Positions 53,452 to 62,173 of a DNA stretch of 64,000 nt are shown here, piece after piece. A model generated the notes under the pieces. That model worked only from the letters and a program-made list of their open reading frames with translations. It had not been told where the DNA came from and did no database searches. The DNA comes from Rhodococcus sp. P1Y (GTDB lineage: Bacteria; Actinomycetota; Actinomycetes; Mycobacteriales; Mycobacteriaceae): positions 2,914,001 through 2,978,000 of the forward strand of contig NZ_CP032762.1 in the NCBI RefSeq assembly GCF_003641205.1. Direction: 5' to 3'. Within the stretch, counting starts at the first letter, position 1. Each line of letters starts with the position of its first letter. The position numbers and the translations under genes are program-made.

Positions 53452-56096
53452 AGCCTCGAGCCCACCGCGTCCTTGATCGCGTTGGCCAGCGCAGGAGCCA
53501 CGGGGTTGTACGGGGATTCGCTCATCGACTTGGCGCCGAACGGGCCGAGCTGATCGTAGGTGTCGGCGAAATAGACCTCGGTGCGAGGAATGTCCGCAAA
53601 CTGTGGAACGTGGTAGCTGCGAATGGAATCGGTGGTCACGCTCCCAGCTCCGTCGGTGCGAATCTCCTCGTAGAGCGCGGATCCGATGCCCTGTGCCACG
53701 CCGCCTTCGACCTGTCCGCGGCATTGCTGAGGATTCATGACGGTTCCCGCGTCTGCACTTTGGATGGACTGCAGGATTTCAACGGTGCCCGTCGACTCTT
53801 CGACCGCGACCCGGAACGCCTGGACGTTGAAGGCAAGTGACCTCGGCACGCCGCCACTGTCACCTTCGGCGACAAGAATTCCTCCCGCGGCCGCGAGTAC
53901 GTCGGACAGCGACACGAAGTGCGCGGTGCACTGGACGCCCTCCGGCCCGAGAGTGCATGCGTCCGCAGTGCATCCGGTGATCCCCGCAGCTACGCCCAGT
54001 ATCTGCGCGGACAGTGACCGCGCCGCCGCGTAAAGGGCCTTGCCTGCGACGACGGTTCCAGCAGATCCGAATGCTCCGGTGTCGTATGTTGTTGCGTCCG
54101 TGTCCGATTGAACGACGATGATGCGTTCGGGCGTCGTGCACAGTTCCGTTGCGGCGATCTGCGTGTGCACAGTGGTGGTTCCGTTGCCGAATTCGGCGGT
54201 CCCGACACGAACTCGGTACCGGCCGTCGGCCAACAGGGCGATCGACGCGTCCGAGAAGTGGCCGCGCGGCGGAATTGTCGCGATCATTGCTACAGCCATG
54301 CCCTCACCGACTTTCCATCCAGCGGGTGCCGAGACGCCGTTGCCCGATCGCAGCGCTTGCTCGGCCAAGTCGAGGCATTGATCGAGGCCGTAGCTCCCGA
54401 ACATCAGATCCTCGCCTTCGACGTGAGCTGCGACGAGCGGATCGCCCGGCACGACCACATTGCGCCTGCGGAACTCGAACGGATCGAGGTCCAGCTCGCG
54501 AGCAAGGTCGTCGAGTGCCGATTCGACGGCGAAGATGACCTGGCCCAACCCGTAGCCCCGGAACGCGCCCGAAGGAATGTTGTTGGTGTACACCGACTTC
54601 GCGTCGACTCGCTTGTTCGCGCAGCGGTAGATGGCAACCGATTCGCCGCACCCGTGGAACATGACGCCTGGGCTGTGATTGCCGTAGGCACCGGCATCGG
54701 TGACGATGTCGACGGCGAGCGCGGTCAGTGTGCCGTCGGCTGTCGCTGCCGCTGTGACGTCCACCCGAAACGGATGGCGACAGGGAGCGACCGTGAACTC
54801 GTCCTTGCGGGTGAATTCGAACTGCACGGGCGATCCCGTTTTCAACACGGCCAGAGCGACGACATCCTCGGTCAGCAGTTCTTGTTTACCGCCGAATCCG
54901 CCGCCGACCCGGGCGGTGAACACACGCACCTTCTCGCGTTCCACGCCGAAGATTTCGCAGATCTCGTCCCGGACCAGGAACGGAACCTGAGTGCTGGTCC
55001 GGAGCGTGAGCCTGCCTTCGTCGTCGATCCACCCGATGGTTCCATGGGTTTCGAGATGGACATGCTGAATTCGCTGGGTACGAAAGTGCCCGCTGACCAC
55101 GGCATCGGCGTCCGCGACGGCTGCATCGACATCGCCGATTCCGCCGTGCAGTTCGGCGACGAGGTTGCGCGCCGGGTCGGCAATCCTCGACTCCGGCCCC
55201 TTGTCGCCGTGGACCAGGGGAGCACCGATCAGCGATGCGTCACCCGGGTCGAACACCGCAGGCAGTACCTCGTAGTCGACCACAAGAGCTCGGCATCCCG
55301 CCTCGGCGGCAGCGAGAGATTCAGCGACGACGACTGCGACCCGCTGGCCCCTGAAACGCATGACGGTGTCGATGAGCCGGGTGTCGTCGGGGTCGTCGGC
55401 GCGTTGGTCGTGCCGAGCGGTCGAGAACACGCGATCAGGACTGTCCGCGGAGGTGAGAACGAGCCGCACGCCGGGGAGGGCCTCGGCCGCCGAGGCGTCG
55501 ATCGACAGCACGCGCGCATGTGAATGCGGACTCTGCAGCACACTCGCGTGCAGTAGACCGGTGGGTGCGAAATCGAGTGTGTACGGCTCGGTACCGGTGA
55601 CGATTCTCGTCGCAGCGGGCGCCGACAACGATCGACCCGCAGACGGCCCTTCGGTAGGTTTCTCGGTGTTGACAACGCCGTGCACTGCGTCGTCGATGGA
55701 TCGATACCCCGTGCACCGACACAGGTTTCCCTTCAACCGCTCGGGAAGTTCGGTCAGATCGTCCTCGCTCAGCGTCGACGCGGTCACCACCATCCCCGCC
55801 GTACAGAATCCGCATTGAAATCCGCCTGCGTCGACGAACCGACGCTGGACAGGGTGGAGGTCGTCCGGTGTGCCGAGACCCGCGACGGTCGTGACCTCCT
55901 TCTCCGCCGCGCGGTACGCAGGAAATATGCACGAGTGCACTGGTTCCCCGTCCACCAGCACAGAACACGCGCCACAGTCGCCTGCGTCGCAGCCCTTCTT
56001 GACCTCGAAGTGAGCATGATCGCGCAGCATTGTGCGCAGACACTGGCCGGGACGGGGAGAACACTCTGTCGGTGTTCCGTTGATGCCGACTAACAC
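53400..56096 (-). CDS. Xanthine dehydrogenase family protein, fused 2Fe-2S and molybdopterin domains
   Basis: Molybdenum hydroxylase of 898 aa, probably oxidising hypoxanthine and xanthine to urate given the urate oxidase operon nearby. Two 2Fe-2S sites are visible: Cys36, 41, 44, 56 and Cys95, 98, 126, 128. The molybdopterin part begins near residue 150 with VGGGFGGKQ and GAFRGYGLGQ. The active-site segment reads GAKSMSESP rather than the common GAKGVGEP, keeping the Glu. The GTG start overlaps the FAD subunit stop by seven bases. Confidence 0.88.
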   Translation of the reverse strand: MLVGINGTPTECSPRPGQCLRTMLRDHAHFEVKKGCDAGDCGACSVLVDGEPVHSCIFPAYRAAEKEVTTVAGLGTPDDLHPVQRRFVDAGGFQCGFCTAGMVVTASTLSEDDLTELPERLKGNLCRCTGYRSIDDAVHGVVNTEKPTEGPSAGRSLSAPAATRIVTGTEPYTLDFAPTGLLHASVLQSPHSHARVLSIDASAAEALPGVRLVLTSADSPDRVFSTARHDQRADDPDDTRLIDTVMRFRGQRVAVVVAESLAAAEAGCRALVVDYEVLPAVFDPGDASLIGAPLVHGDKGPESRIADPARNLVAELHGGIGDVDAAVADADAVVSGHFRTQRIQHVHLETHGTIGWIDDEGRLTLRTSTQVPFLVRDEICEIFGVEREKVRVFTARVGGGFGGKQELLTEDVVALAVLKTGSPVQFEFTRKDEFTVAPCRHPFRVDVTAAATADGTLTALAVDIVTDAGAYGNHSPGVMFHGCGESVAIYRCANKRVDAKSVYTNNIPSGAFRGYGLGQVIFAVESALDDLARELDLDPFEFRRRNVVVPGDPLVAAHVEGEDLMFGSYGLDQCLDLAEQALRSGNGVSAPAGWKVGEGMAVAMIATIPPRGHFSDASIALLADGRYRVRVGTAEFGNGTTTVHTQIAATELCTTPERIIVVQSDTDATTYDTGAFGSAGTVVAGKALYAAARSLSAQILGVAAGITGCTADACTLGPEGVQCTAHFVSLSDVLAAAGGILVAEGDSGGVPRSLAFNVQAFRVAVEESTGTVEILQSIQSADAGTVMNPQQCRGQVEGGVAQGIGSALYEEIRTDGAGSVTTDSIRSYHVPQFADIPRTEVYFADTYDQLGPFGAKSMSESPYNPVAPALANAIKDAVGSRLYELPLSSERVWRSLGS

Positions 56097-56905
56097 GTCA
56101 ACTCCTCGAGGATCTCCCGAGCCGACTTGCGGCTGATGTGTTCACGCCAGTCCGGTGCACCGTGCGGATCGTCGTACCATGCGGAGTTCGGAATGCTGTC
56201 CGAAAGCGCTGATTCGAGAACCTCGGCGGTGGGAGGTTCCGGGAAGCGCAGGACGAAGGGGCGTGTGGTCGACGCGGTGACCGACAGGACGAATTGGTTG
56301 CCGGGGTCGATTCTGCCGATGACGACGGACGCGGACCGCCCGAGCGGTGACAGAGCGTTCTTCCTGAACGCGGTCCGGGACATCAAGGCGTGGGCGGGAA
56401 GTCGAATGCTGCGGACCACCTCGCCGGCCTTCAATGCGTTCTCGTGTGGACCGGTGACCAGATCGGTCACCGGAATACGGTAGTCGGTGCCGTCAGGTGA
56501 CCAAACCAACGCAACCCCGTCCAGCGCTGTTGTGAGCGAAACCATCGCTCCTGCAGGCAAAGCCAAGCACACGTTTCCGCCCACGGTCGCAACTTTCCAG
56601 ATTTTGAACGAGGCGAGCAATGCGGTTGCGCACCGGTGGAACAGGGTGGTGGCCGGCCAGTCGCGGTCGAAGCTCGCTCGCGAGAGCTGCTCGATGGTGC
56701 ATGTCGCCGCGATGTCGAGACCGTCGTCCGATTCGGTCAGCGGGGCCCACCCGAGGGTGGTGATGTCGACGAGGCGTCGTAGATGGTCTTGCTTTTCCGA
56801 TAACAACCAGGTCCCGCCTGCGATGACAGCGGTGTGTTCGTCACCGAGAGGAAGTTCGGACCGCTCGCGTGCGACCACGATGTCCTCGATCGTTCCCAGA
56901 TCCAT
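56090..56905 (-). CDS. Xanthine dehydrogenase FAD-binding subunit
   Basis: 271 aa, CoxM/XdhB family, passing electrons from the 2Fe-2S domains to NAD or another acceptor. The FAD loops AGGTWLLSEKQ (about 30-40) and VGGNVCLALPAG are present, with the C-terminal CO-dehydrogenase flavoprotein domain. It precedes and overlaps the fused large subunit, forming a two-gene unit. A maturation factor of the XdhC type is not in the window. The region 56906-57090 upstream contains no clear operator. Confidence 0.87.
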   Translation of the reverse strand: MDLGTIEDIVVARERSELPLGDEHTAVIAGGTWLLSEKQDHLRRLVDITTLGWAPLTESDDGLDIAATCTIEQLSRASFDRDWPATTLFHRCATALLASFKIWKVATVGGNVCLALPAGAMVSLTTALDGVALVWSPDGTDYRIPVTDLVTGPHENALKAGEVVRSIRLPAHALMSRTAFRKNALSPLGRSASVVIGRIDPGNQFVLSVTASTTRPFVLRFPEPPTAEVLESALSDSIPNSAWYDDPHGAPDWREHISRKSAREILEELTC

Positions 56906-57077
56906 CCGTCACCACCTCCACCGTCCTGACTCTAGTGAACATCTGTTACGGCTGCGGGGTACTGGTGCGATGCGCCGGAAACGTTGCCGAAACACAACGC
57001 AGTTGTCGTCCGTTCGTACAACCAGGGCAGGGATGGACATCCGCCCGACGTTCGACGAGGCTGTGCACACCGACACC

Positions 57078-57083
57078 TAGAAT
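57078..57083 (+). promoter_or_regulatory. Possible -10 box for leaderless DUF2461 gene
   Basis: TAGAAT ends seven bases before ATG 57091, a near-ideal -10 with no Shine-Dalgarno between. Confidence 0.5.
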
Positions 57084-57090
57084 CGTGAAC

Positions 57091-57720
57091 ATGGCTTTCA
57101 CTGGAATCCCGTTCGCGGCGCTCGACTTCTACGAGGACCTCGAAGCGGACAACAGCAAGGTGTGGTGGAACGCCCACAAGGACGTCTATCAGGAGTCGGT
57201 CAAAGAACCTATGACGGCGCTCCTCGCCGAACTGGAACCCGAGTTCGGAACCGCGAAGCTGTTTCGGCCGTATCGCGACGTCCGGTTCTCCAAGGACAAG
57301 ACTCCGTACAAGGCACACCAAGGCGCGTTCGTCGCGAAGGGCCCGGCTCTGGGGTACTACGTTCAGATCGACCCCGCCGGACTGTTCGTCGCCGGCGGCT
57401 TCTATCACTCGACGACCGAGGGCATCGCACGCTTCAGGGAGGCCGTCGACACCGAGGTCCGCGGATCCGAGCTCGAGGGCATCATCGCAGGCATGAACAA
57501 AGCCGGCTTCGAGGTCGGTGGTGACCAACTCAAGACCAAACCCCGTGGATACGACGCAGATCACCCACGCATCGATCTCCTGCGCCACAAGAGCTTGACC
57601 GTCGGCAAACATTTCGGTTCACCCGAGTGGCTCGAAACTCCGAAGGCTGCTGCGGAGATCCGCGATGCGTGGCGAAAGATGAACCCGCTGGTCGAGTGGG
57701 CGGAGCAGGTGTTGAACTAG
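57091..57720 (+). CDS. DUF2461 family protein
   Basis: 209 aa. FYEDLEADNSKVWWNAHK, FRPYRDVRFSKDKTPYK and GYYVQIDPAGLFVAGG are the conserved segments of DUF2461 (TIGR02453). The molecular function is unknown. It interrupts the purine catabolism region on the opposite strand and is convergent with pucL, sharing a stop-codon hairpin. Start ATG 57091; a frame open from 56869 is non-homologous upstream. Confidence 0.85.
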   Translation: MAFTGIPFAALDFYEDLEADNSKVWWNAHKDVYQESVKEPMTALLAELEPEFGTAKLFRPYRDVRFSKDKTPYKAHQGAFVAKGPALGYYVQIDPAGLFVAGGFYHSTTEGIARFREAVDTEVRGSELEGIIAGMNKAGFEVGGDQLKTKPRGYDADHPRIDLLRHKSLTVGKHFGSPEWLETPKAAAEIRDAWRKMNPLVEWAEQVLN

Positions 57721-57743
57721 GCGACCTGCGCCGAAGGCGCCTA
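57718..57743. terminator. Bidirectional terminator hairpin containing both stop codons
   Basis: TAGGCG (57718-57723) pairs with CGCCTA (57738-57743); an inner alternative is GCGCC-gaa-GGCGC (57728-57740). The outer trinucleotides are the stop codons of DUF2461 and, on the other strand, pucL. The design matches 17546-17569. Confidence 0.65.
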
Positions 57744-58661
57744 ACCCACCACCGAGTAGGTACGCCATGCGCTTCCGCCGTCCGGGGCGTCCTCTCGTTC
57801 GACCGTTGCCTGTATGAGGCCGTAGGGGCGGTCGTCGGCGTTGAACACTTCGCCCGAGTTCTCGATACCGAATCTTCCTATGTCGTAGAGGAAGTGGTGC
57901 TTGTTGGGCGCGGACATGCGGATCTCGGCGATGAACGGGTACTTCTTCAGTACTGCCTCGCCCATCGCGTACAACGTCTGTTGCAGGGCGAGAGACTGCA
58001 AGTTGGCGAACCGTTCGACCATGGCCGCCTTCACGCCTGCGTACACGCCGTCCCAATCGACATCCGTGTGCGTGTACCGCCACTGCGCGGTCAGCGACGT
58101 GGCCATCACGCGATCGTGGGTCGGTTCCAGGACGGTCAATTCGTCTTCGAGGAAGCCTGCGAACTCCGATCCCGTGGACTTGAGGATGATCATCTCCTTG
58201 AAACCGCTGATCACCCAGGTTTTCTGGTGCTCACCTGTGCCGTCGACGGTGACTGCGGCAGTTCGTATCTCTTCGCCTTTGCGCGTCCAGGTGTGGTCGT
58301 GTTCGACGCCGTCGATGACAACTCTCTGCCATGCATACTCCTCGAGCTCGATACGCGCAGCCTCGACGGGGTCGACGTCGTCGACGTAGTGCCGCGCGAG
58401 ATCGAGGCCGTAGCTCTCGATGTGCACCAGACCTTTCGACTTGGCGTAGGTGTACGCGGTCTGCTTCTGCGTGTCGGTCGGCAGCACGTTCGACTGATCG
58501 CCGACGAGGTGGGCCGGGGAGAAATCGCCGCGTAATGCACTCGAGACGTTGATGTCGTGGATCTCATGGCGAGGAGTGTCGCGGTAGATACGTACGACGC
58601 GGTTCTCGGCCTTCCCGTACTGGTTGGCGCCGAGCACGATCTTGCCGTTCAGGTCGGTCAT
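57741..58661 (-). CDS. pucL: Urate oxidase
   Basis: Cofactor-free oxidation of urate to 5-hydroxyisourate, 306 aa. Two tandem T-fold repeats are present. VLPTDTQKQTAYTYAK carries the catalytic Thr-Asp pair of uricases, with IYRDTPRHEIHDINV before it. The C-terminal half has KKYPFIAEIRMSAPNKHHF with the substrate-contact residues. Last gene of a four-gene operon starting with the permease fusion, one base after uraH. Confidence 0.95.
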   Translation of the reverse strand: MTDLNGKIVLGANQYGKAENRVVRIYRDTPRHEIHDINVSSALRGDFSPAHLVGDQSNVLPTDTQKQTAYTYAKSKGLVHIESYGLDLARHYVDDVDPVEAARIELEEYAWQRVVIDGVEHDHTWTRKGEEIRTAAVTVDGTGEHQKTWVISGFKEMIILKSTGSEFAGFLEDELTVLEPTHDRVMATSLTAQWRYTHTDVDWDGVYAGVKAAMVERFANLQSLALQQTLYAMGEAVLKKYPFIAEIRMSAPNKHHFLYDIGRFGIENSGEVFNADDRPYGLIQATVEREDAPDGGSAWRTYSVVG

Positions 58662-58662
58662 G

Positions 58663-58989
58663 TCAACTCCCGCGATAGGTGGAATAAGCGAAGGGGGACA
58701 ACAACAGCGGAACGTGATAGTGCGCATCCGGGTCGTCGACGACGAACGATATGGATACTTCCGGGTAGAACGTCTCCGTGCCGAGGGTCTCGAAGTAGCT
58801 GCCCGTGTCGAACGAGAGTCGGTAATTACCTGCATCGATCGGCCCGGGCAACAGTTCGGGTACGCGCCCGTCGGTGTTGGTGTCAGCAGCGGCGATTTCG
58901 CCGTCCGTGGCGCGGAAGAGCGCGACCCTGATCCCGGCTGCGGGTTTTCCGGTGACGGCGTCGAGCACATGCGTGCTCAGCCCGCTCAT
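58663..58989 (-). CDS. uraH: 5-Hydroxyisourate hydrolase (transthyretin-like)
   Basis: Hydrolyses 5-hydroxyisourate to OHCU, 108 aa. The family C-terminal tetrapeptide YRGS is exact, and the catalytic His residues lie in STHVLD near the N-terminus and YHVPLLLSPF. ATG 58989 overlaps the stop of uraD (ATGA). It sits between uraD and pucL in the urate operon. Confidence 0.96.
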   Translation of the reverse strand: MSGLSTHVLDAVTGKPAAGIRVALFRATDGEIAAADTNTDGRVPELLPGPIDAGNYRLSFDTGSYFETLGTETFYPEVSISFVVDDPDAHYHVPLLLSPFAYSTYRGS

Positions 58990-59489
58990 TGCTCGGGTCC
59001 GAGCAGACGGTTCAGTCGAATCCGGTTGATCTTTGCCAATTCCACGCGCAGCACCCGTCGTTCGGTTTCGGGGTCGTTCCCCAGCCTCTCCTCGAGGATA
59101 CCGAGCAAGTCCGGCGCCGACCGTCCGGTGGCACACACCAGATACACGTGCCCGAACTGGGCCTCGTACTTTCGGTTCGCTTCGGCAAGCGCCGCCAGCA
59201 CGTCCGACCCCGCGCCCTGGACCGCGGCCTGTTCCCGTTTCGACGACGCGTTGTCTGCCCTCGCACCAATTCTGGGGTGGCCGTCCAGAGCCTGATCGAT
59301 TTCAGCTTCGGGTAGTTCGGCGAGTACTCGATCTGCTCTGTCCAGTAAAAGATCTCGCGTTGCGTACGGGCGTGAGCCGGCGACGCGGCGCGCCCAGATC
59401 GACGACGAGCAGCACTCGAAGAGCGCATGCATCGCCTGCCGGTCCGAGAGTCTGTTGAATCCGTCCAAACCTATCCATTCGTGTAACAA
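58986..59489 (-). CDS. uraD: OHCU decarboxylase
   Basis: Decarboxylates 2-oxo-4-hydroxy-4-carboxy-5-ureidoimidazoline to S-allantoin, 167 aa. The catalytic His is present in ALDGHPRIGAR, and the Glu in SKREQAAVQGAG. FGHVYLVCATGRSAPDLLGIL continues the family pattern. The apparent start is TTG at 59489, ten bases after the permease stop, with a weak Shine-Dalgarno; no better ATG is in frame. This appears to be the active enzyme, in contrast to the permease-fused domain. Confidence 0.9.
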   Translation of the reverse strand: MLHEWIGLDGFNRLSDRQAMHALFECCSSSIWARRVAGSRPYATRDLLLDRADRVLAELPEAEIDQALDGHPRIGARADNASSKREQAAVQGAGSDVLAALAEANRKYEAQFGHVYLVCATGRSAPDLLGILEERLGNDPETERRVLRVELAKINRIRLNRLLGPEQ

Positions 59490-59498
59490 CGCATCTCG

Positions 59499-61403
59499 CT
59501 ATCTGTGCTCGGACAACCGGCCGAACCGGGCGGCCGCAATCGGGTTGGCGTCGGCAACCAGGTCGTCGAAGCGGTAGTTCGCGATCTTGGCGATTTCGAT
59601 CATCGCAAACGACCGCTCGGCTGCCGTCGCGTTCTCGATTCTGGACCACCCGTTGGCGATCACTCGGTCGTAGCGCTCGGTTTCCCGAGCACAGATGACC
59701 AACGGGAATCCGAAGTGCTGTCGGTACTCCGCGGCGAGCTGAACGACTGACTCGTGCTCGTCCTCCTCGAGGTTGGACAGTCCGGTGTGGTCGGTGGCAT
59801 AGAGCGTGCCTGTGGCGTCCTCGCTGCCGAGGTCGGGGTAGTTGTTGATGAGCTCGAGTTGTTCCTCGGTGGTGCCGGCCAGCAGCGCTTCCTGGAACGC
59901 TTCTCGCAGGCTGTGGGCGTCGGCGAACGGCGCCTGTCGGTATGCCCGCTCGACGACCCAGGGTGTTCCCTGGACCAGACCACCGAAGGTAGAAGCGAAC
60001 TCGTCCGGTGTCATGGCGTTCACCTTGTCGAGGGTGATCCCCTTACCCGGTCCACCCGCGACTGCTTGCCCCTTGTTGCCGATATGGAAGAACAGAACGT
60101 TGAGAACGATCGCGGTGACCGCGCCGAGAACGATGCCGCTGCCGAACAACATTTCCAGCCACGCAGGAACACCCTGCGACACAGTCGGTTGAATGGTCAC
60201 CAGCATGGCAAGACCGAGGCTCGTGGCGACGATGATGAGGTTCCGGTGGTCGGTGAAGTCGACCTTCGAGAGGGTTTGGATGCCGACGACGGCAACCGTC
60301 GCGAAGAGTGCGAGGGCGGCGCCGCCGAGGACGGGAGGCGGGATGGACGCCACGACCGCGGCCGTCTTGGGCAGGAGTCCGAGCAGGATCATGATCACGC
60401 CGGCTGCTGCAACGACCCATCGACTTCGAATGCCGGTGAGCCGCACGAGGCCGACGTTTTCCGAAAAGGCCGTGTAGGGGAACGAATTGAACGTGCCGCC
60501 GATGACCGTGGCGACACCGTCGGCGCGCAGAGTTGCCGCGATGTCGTCCTTCTTGATGCGTTTGCCGACGATCTCGCCGGTGGCGTAGACACTGCCGGTG
60601 GTCTCCACCGCGATGATCAACATGACCACGATCATCGAGATGATCGCGATGGCACTGAATTTCGGGGCGCCGAACAGGAACGGTTGCGTGAAACCGACCC
60701 ACGATGCTTCGCCGGTGCCGTCGAAACTCATGTCTCCCAGCACGAACGCGACGGCGCTACCGATGACGAGGCCGAGCAACACCGCGATCGTCGCCATGAA
60801 ACCCTTGAAGAAGCGTTGGATGAGCACGATGATCAGCAGTGTGCCGATGGCGTATGCCATCCAGCGCCCGTTGGTCGGGTCCTGTTCGTGGGTAGCCGGA
60901 TTGGTGACCGCGTCGTTCACCGCGACCGGCAGTAGCGCTACGCCGATGATGGTGATGACCGTTCCCGTCACCACCGGTGGGAAGAATCTCAGCAGTTTGC
61001 TGAAGTACGGTGCCATGAAGAACGTGACCAGGCCTGCCACGATGACTGCACCGTAGACGTACAGCAACCCCTCGGTGCCGCCGCCGTTCGCCATGGCTAT
61101 CGCGATGACCGGGGACACGCCCGCGAACGTCACACCCTGAAGAAGGGGGAGTCGTACGCCGATCTTCCAGAAGCCGACCGACTGGATGATCGATGCGATA
61201 CCGCAGGTGAACAGGTCTGCGTTGATCAAATGGATCAACTGCTCGTTGGTCAGGCCGATCGCGCTCCCGATGATGATCGGCACCAGCACCGCGCCCGCAT
61301 AGAACGCGACGACGTGCTGAAAGCCGTACGCGGCCAATTTGGGGACGGGCAGAACCTCGTCGACTGGATGAACGCGGCGACGCTTGATGGGTAGGACCGA
61401 CAT
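59499..61403 (-). CDS. NCS2 urate/xanthine-type permease fused to an OHCU decarboxylase-like domain
   Basis: 634 aa. Residues 1-455 form an NCS2 nucleobase transporter with about 12-14 membrane segments, including GLQHVVAFYAG-like YGFQHVVAFYAG and the substrate-site TFNSFPYTAFSENVGLV. Residues about 464-634 match OHCU decarboxylase in length and pattern (LREAFQEALLAGTTEEQ, FGFPLVICARET, IEIAKIANYRFDDL), but the catalytic HPDL His is Tyr522 in NNYPDLG. First gene of the urate operon; ATG 61403 follows GAGG. It probably imports urate or xanthine. The added domain may sense or scaffold. Confidence 0.9.
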   Translation of the reverse strand: MSVLPIKRRRVHPVDEVLPVPKLAAYGFQHVVAFYAGAVLVPIIIGSAIGLTNEQLIHLINADLFTCGIASIIQSVGFWKIGVRLPLLQGVTFAGVSPVIAIAMANGGGTEGLLYVYGAVIVAGLVTFFMAPYFSKLLRFFPPVVTGTVITIIGVALLPVAVNDAVTNPATHEQDPTNGRWMAYAIGTLLIIVLIQRFFKGFMATIAVLLGLVIGSAVAFVLGDMSFDGTGEASWVGFTQPFLFGAPKFSAIAIISMIVVMLIIAVETTGSVYATGEIVGKRIKKDDIAATLRADGVATVIGGTFNSFPYTAFSENVGLVRLTGIRSRWVVAAAGVIMILLGLLPKTAAVVASIPPPVLGGAALALFATVAVVGIQTLSKVDFTDHRNLIIVATSLGLAMLVTIQPTVSQGVPAWLEMLFGSGIVLGAVTAIVLNVLFFHIGNKGQAVAGGPGKGITLDKVNAMTPDEFASTFGGLVQGTPWVVERAYRQAPFADAHSLREAFQEALLAGTTEEQLELINNYPDLGSEDATGTLYATDHTGLSNLEEDEHESVVQLAAEYRQHFGFPLVICARETERYDRVIANGWSRIENATAAERSFAMIEIAKIANYRFDDLVADANPIAAARFGRLSEHR

Positions 61404-61416
61404 ATGGGCACCTCGC

Positions 61417-61465
61417 GGTAGCAAGCTGGCATGAAATCCTGCGACGCTGCAGGAGAAGTGCTACC
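61417..61465. promoter_or_regulatory. Inverted repeats upstream of the urate operon
   Basis: GGTAGCA (61417-61423) and TGCTACC (61459-61465) are exact complements 35 bases apart, and a shorter CCTGC...GCAGG dyad lies between them (61438-61453). They sit 14-62 bp upstream of the permease start in the 163 bp divergent spacer, suited to a repressor or loop. The regulator is not identified. Confidence 0.4.
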
Positions 61466-61566
61466 AGAATCCGGCATGACGCGGGTTGCCGCGAGTCGAG
61501 CGGGCACATTAGTGTTCGGGCGTCCCGCCATCGTCGTTGTTTCAACGCCCAACCGGAGGTCGCCAG

Positions 61567-62103
61567 GTGTCTCGGGATGCGGTCGGAGTGCTGTTGGCCG
61601 CCGGTGCCGGACGCCGATACGGCTCGCCGAAGGTTCTTGCCGAAGGCGGCCGATGGTTGCAGACAGCCGTCGACGCTCTGGTGGACGGTGGATGCGACGA
61701 GGTTGTGGTCGTCCTGGGTGCGGCGGATGCTCCGATGCCCGACAGTGCTCGTGCCGTGTGGGCACCCGACTGGGCGACGGGGATGGGCGCGTCGCTTCGA
61801 GCAGGCTTGTCGGCGGCAGATGATGCTTCGTTCGCGGTGGTGCATGTCGTGGATACCCCGGACGTCGGGTCCGAGGTGGTGGCGGCGGTGCTGGAGGCAG
61901 CTGGGGCCACCGGGCTCGCACGCGCCGTGTTCGACGGTTCTCCCGGCCACCCGGTTGTGTTCGGGCGTGAATACTGGGATGCGGTCATCGCCGGCGCCAC
62001 TGGGGACACAGGCGCTCGCGATTTTCTTCGCGGCCGTGACGACGTGGCCTTCGTGGAGTGTTCCGAGTGGGCGACGGGTGTGGACCAGGACTATCGATCG
62101 TGA
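61567..62103 (+). CDS. MobA-like nucleotidyltransferase (molybdopterin cytidylyltransferase-like)
   Basis: 178 aa. The N-terminal LLAAGAGRRYGSPK is the nucleotide-binding loop of MobA/MocA NTP transferases, and VVHVVDTPDVGSE contains the metal-binding Asp region. This class attaches CMP (or GMP) to molybdopterin for hydroxylases of the xanthine dehydrogenase family, so it probably matures the enzyme at 53400-56905. GTG 61567 follows GGAGG; the upstream frame from 61537 is rejected. Divergent from the urate operon. Confidence 0.82.
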   Translation: MSRDAVGVLLAAGAGRRYGSPKVLAEGGRWLQTAVDALVDGGCDEVVVVLGAADAPMPDSARAVWAPDWATGMGASLRAGLSAADDASFAVVHVVDTPDVGSEVVAAVLEAAGATGLARAVFDGSPGHPVVFGREYWDAVIAGATGDTGARDFLRGRDDVAFVECSEWATGVDQDYRS

Positions 62104-62173
62104 TCGTCGTTGGCTCGACAGGCACGAGAGCGGCTGTTGTCGCAGGTCGATGGCGGACTGTGGGAGTTCGAAC

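Noticed and set aside
54108..55523. 471-codon frame opposite the xanthine dehydrogenase
   Set aside because: Antisense shadow of conserved cofactor motifs.
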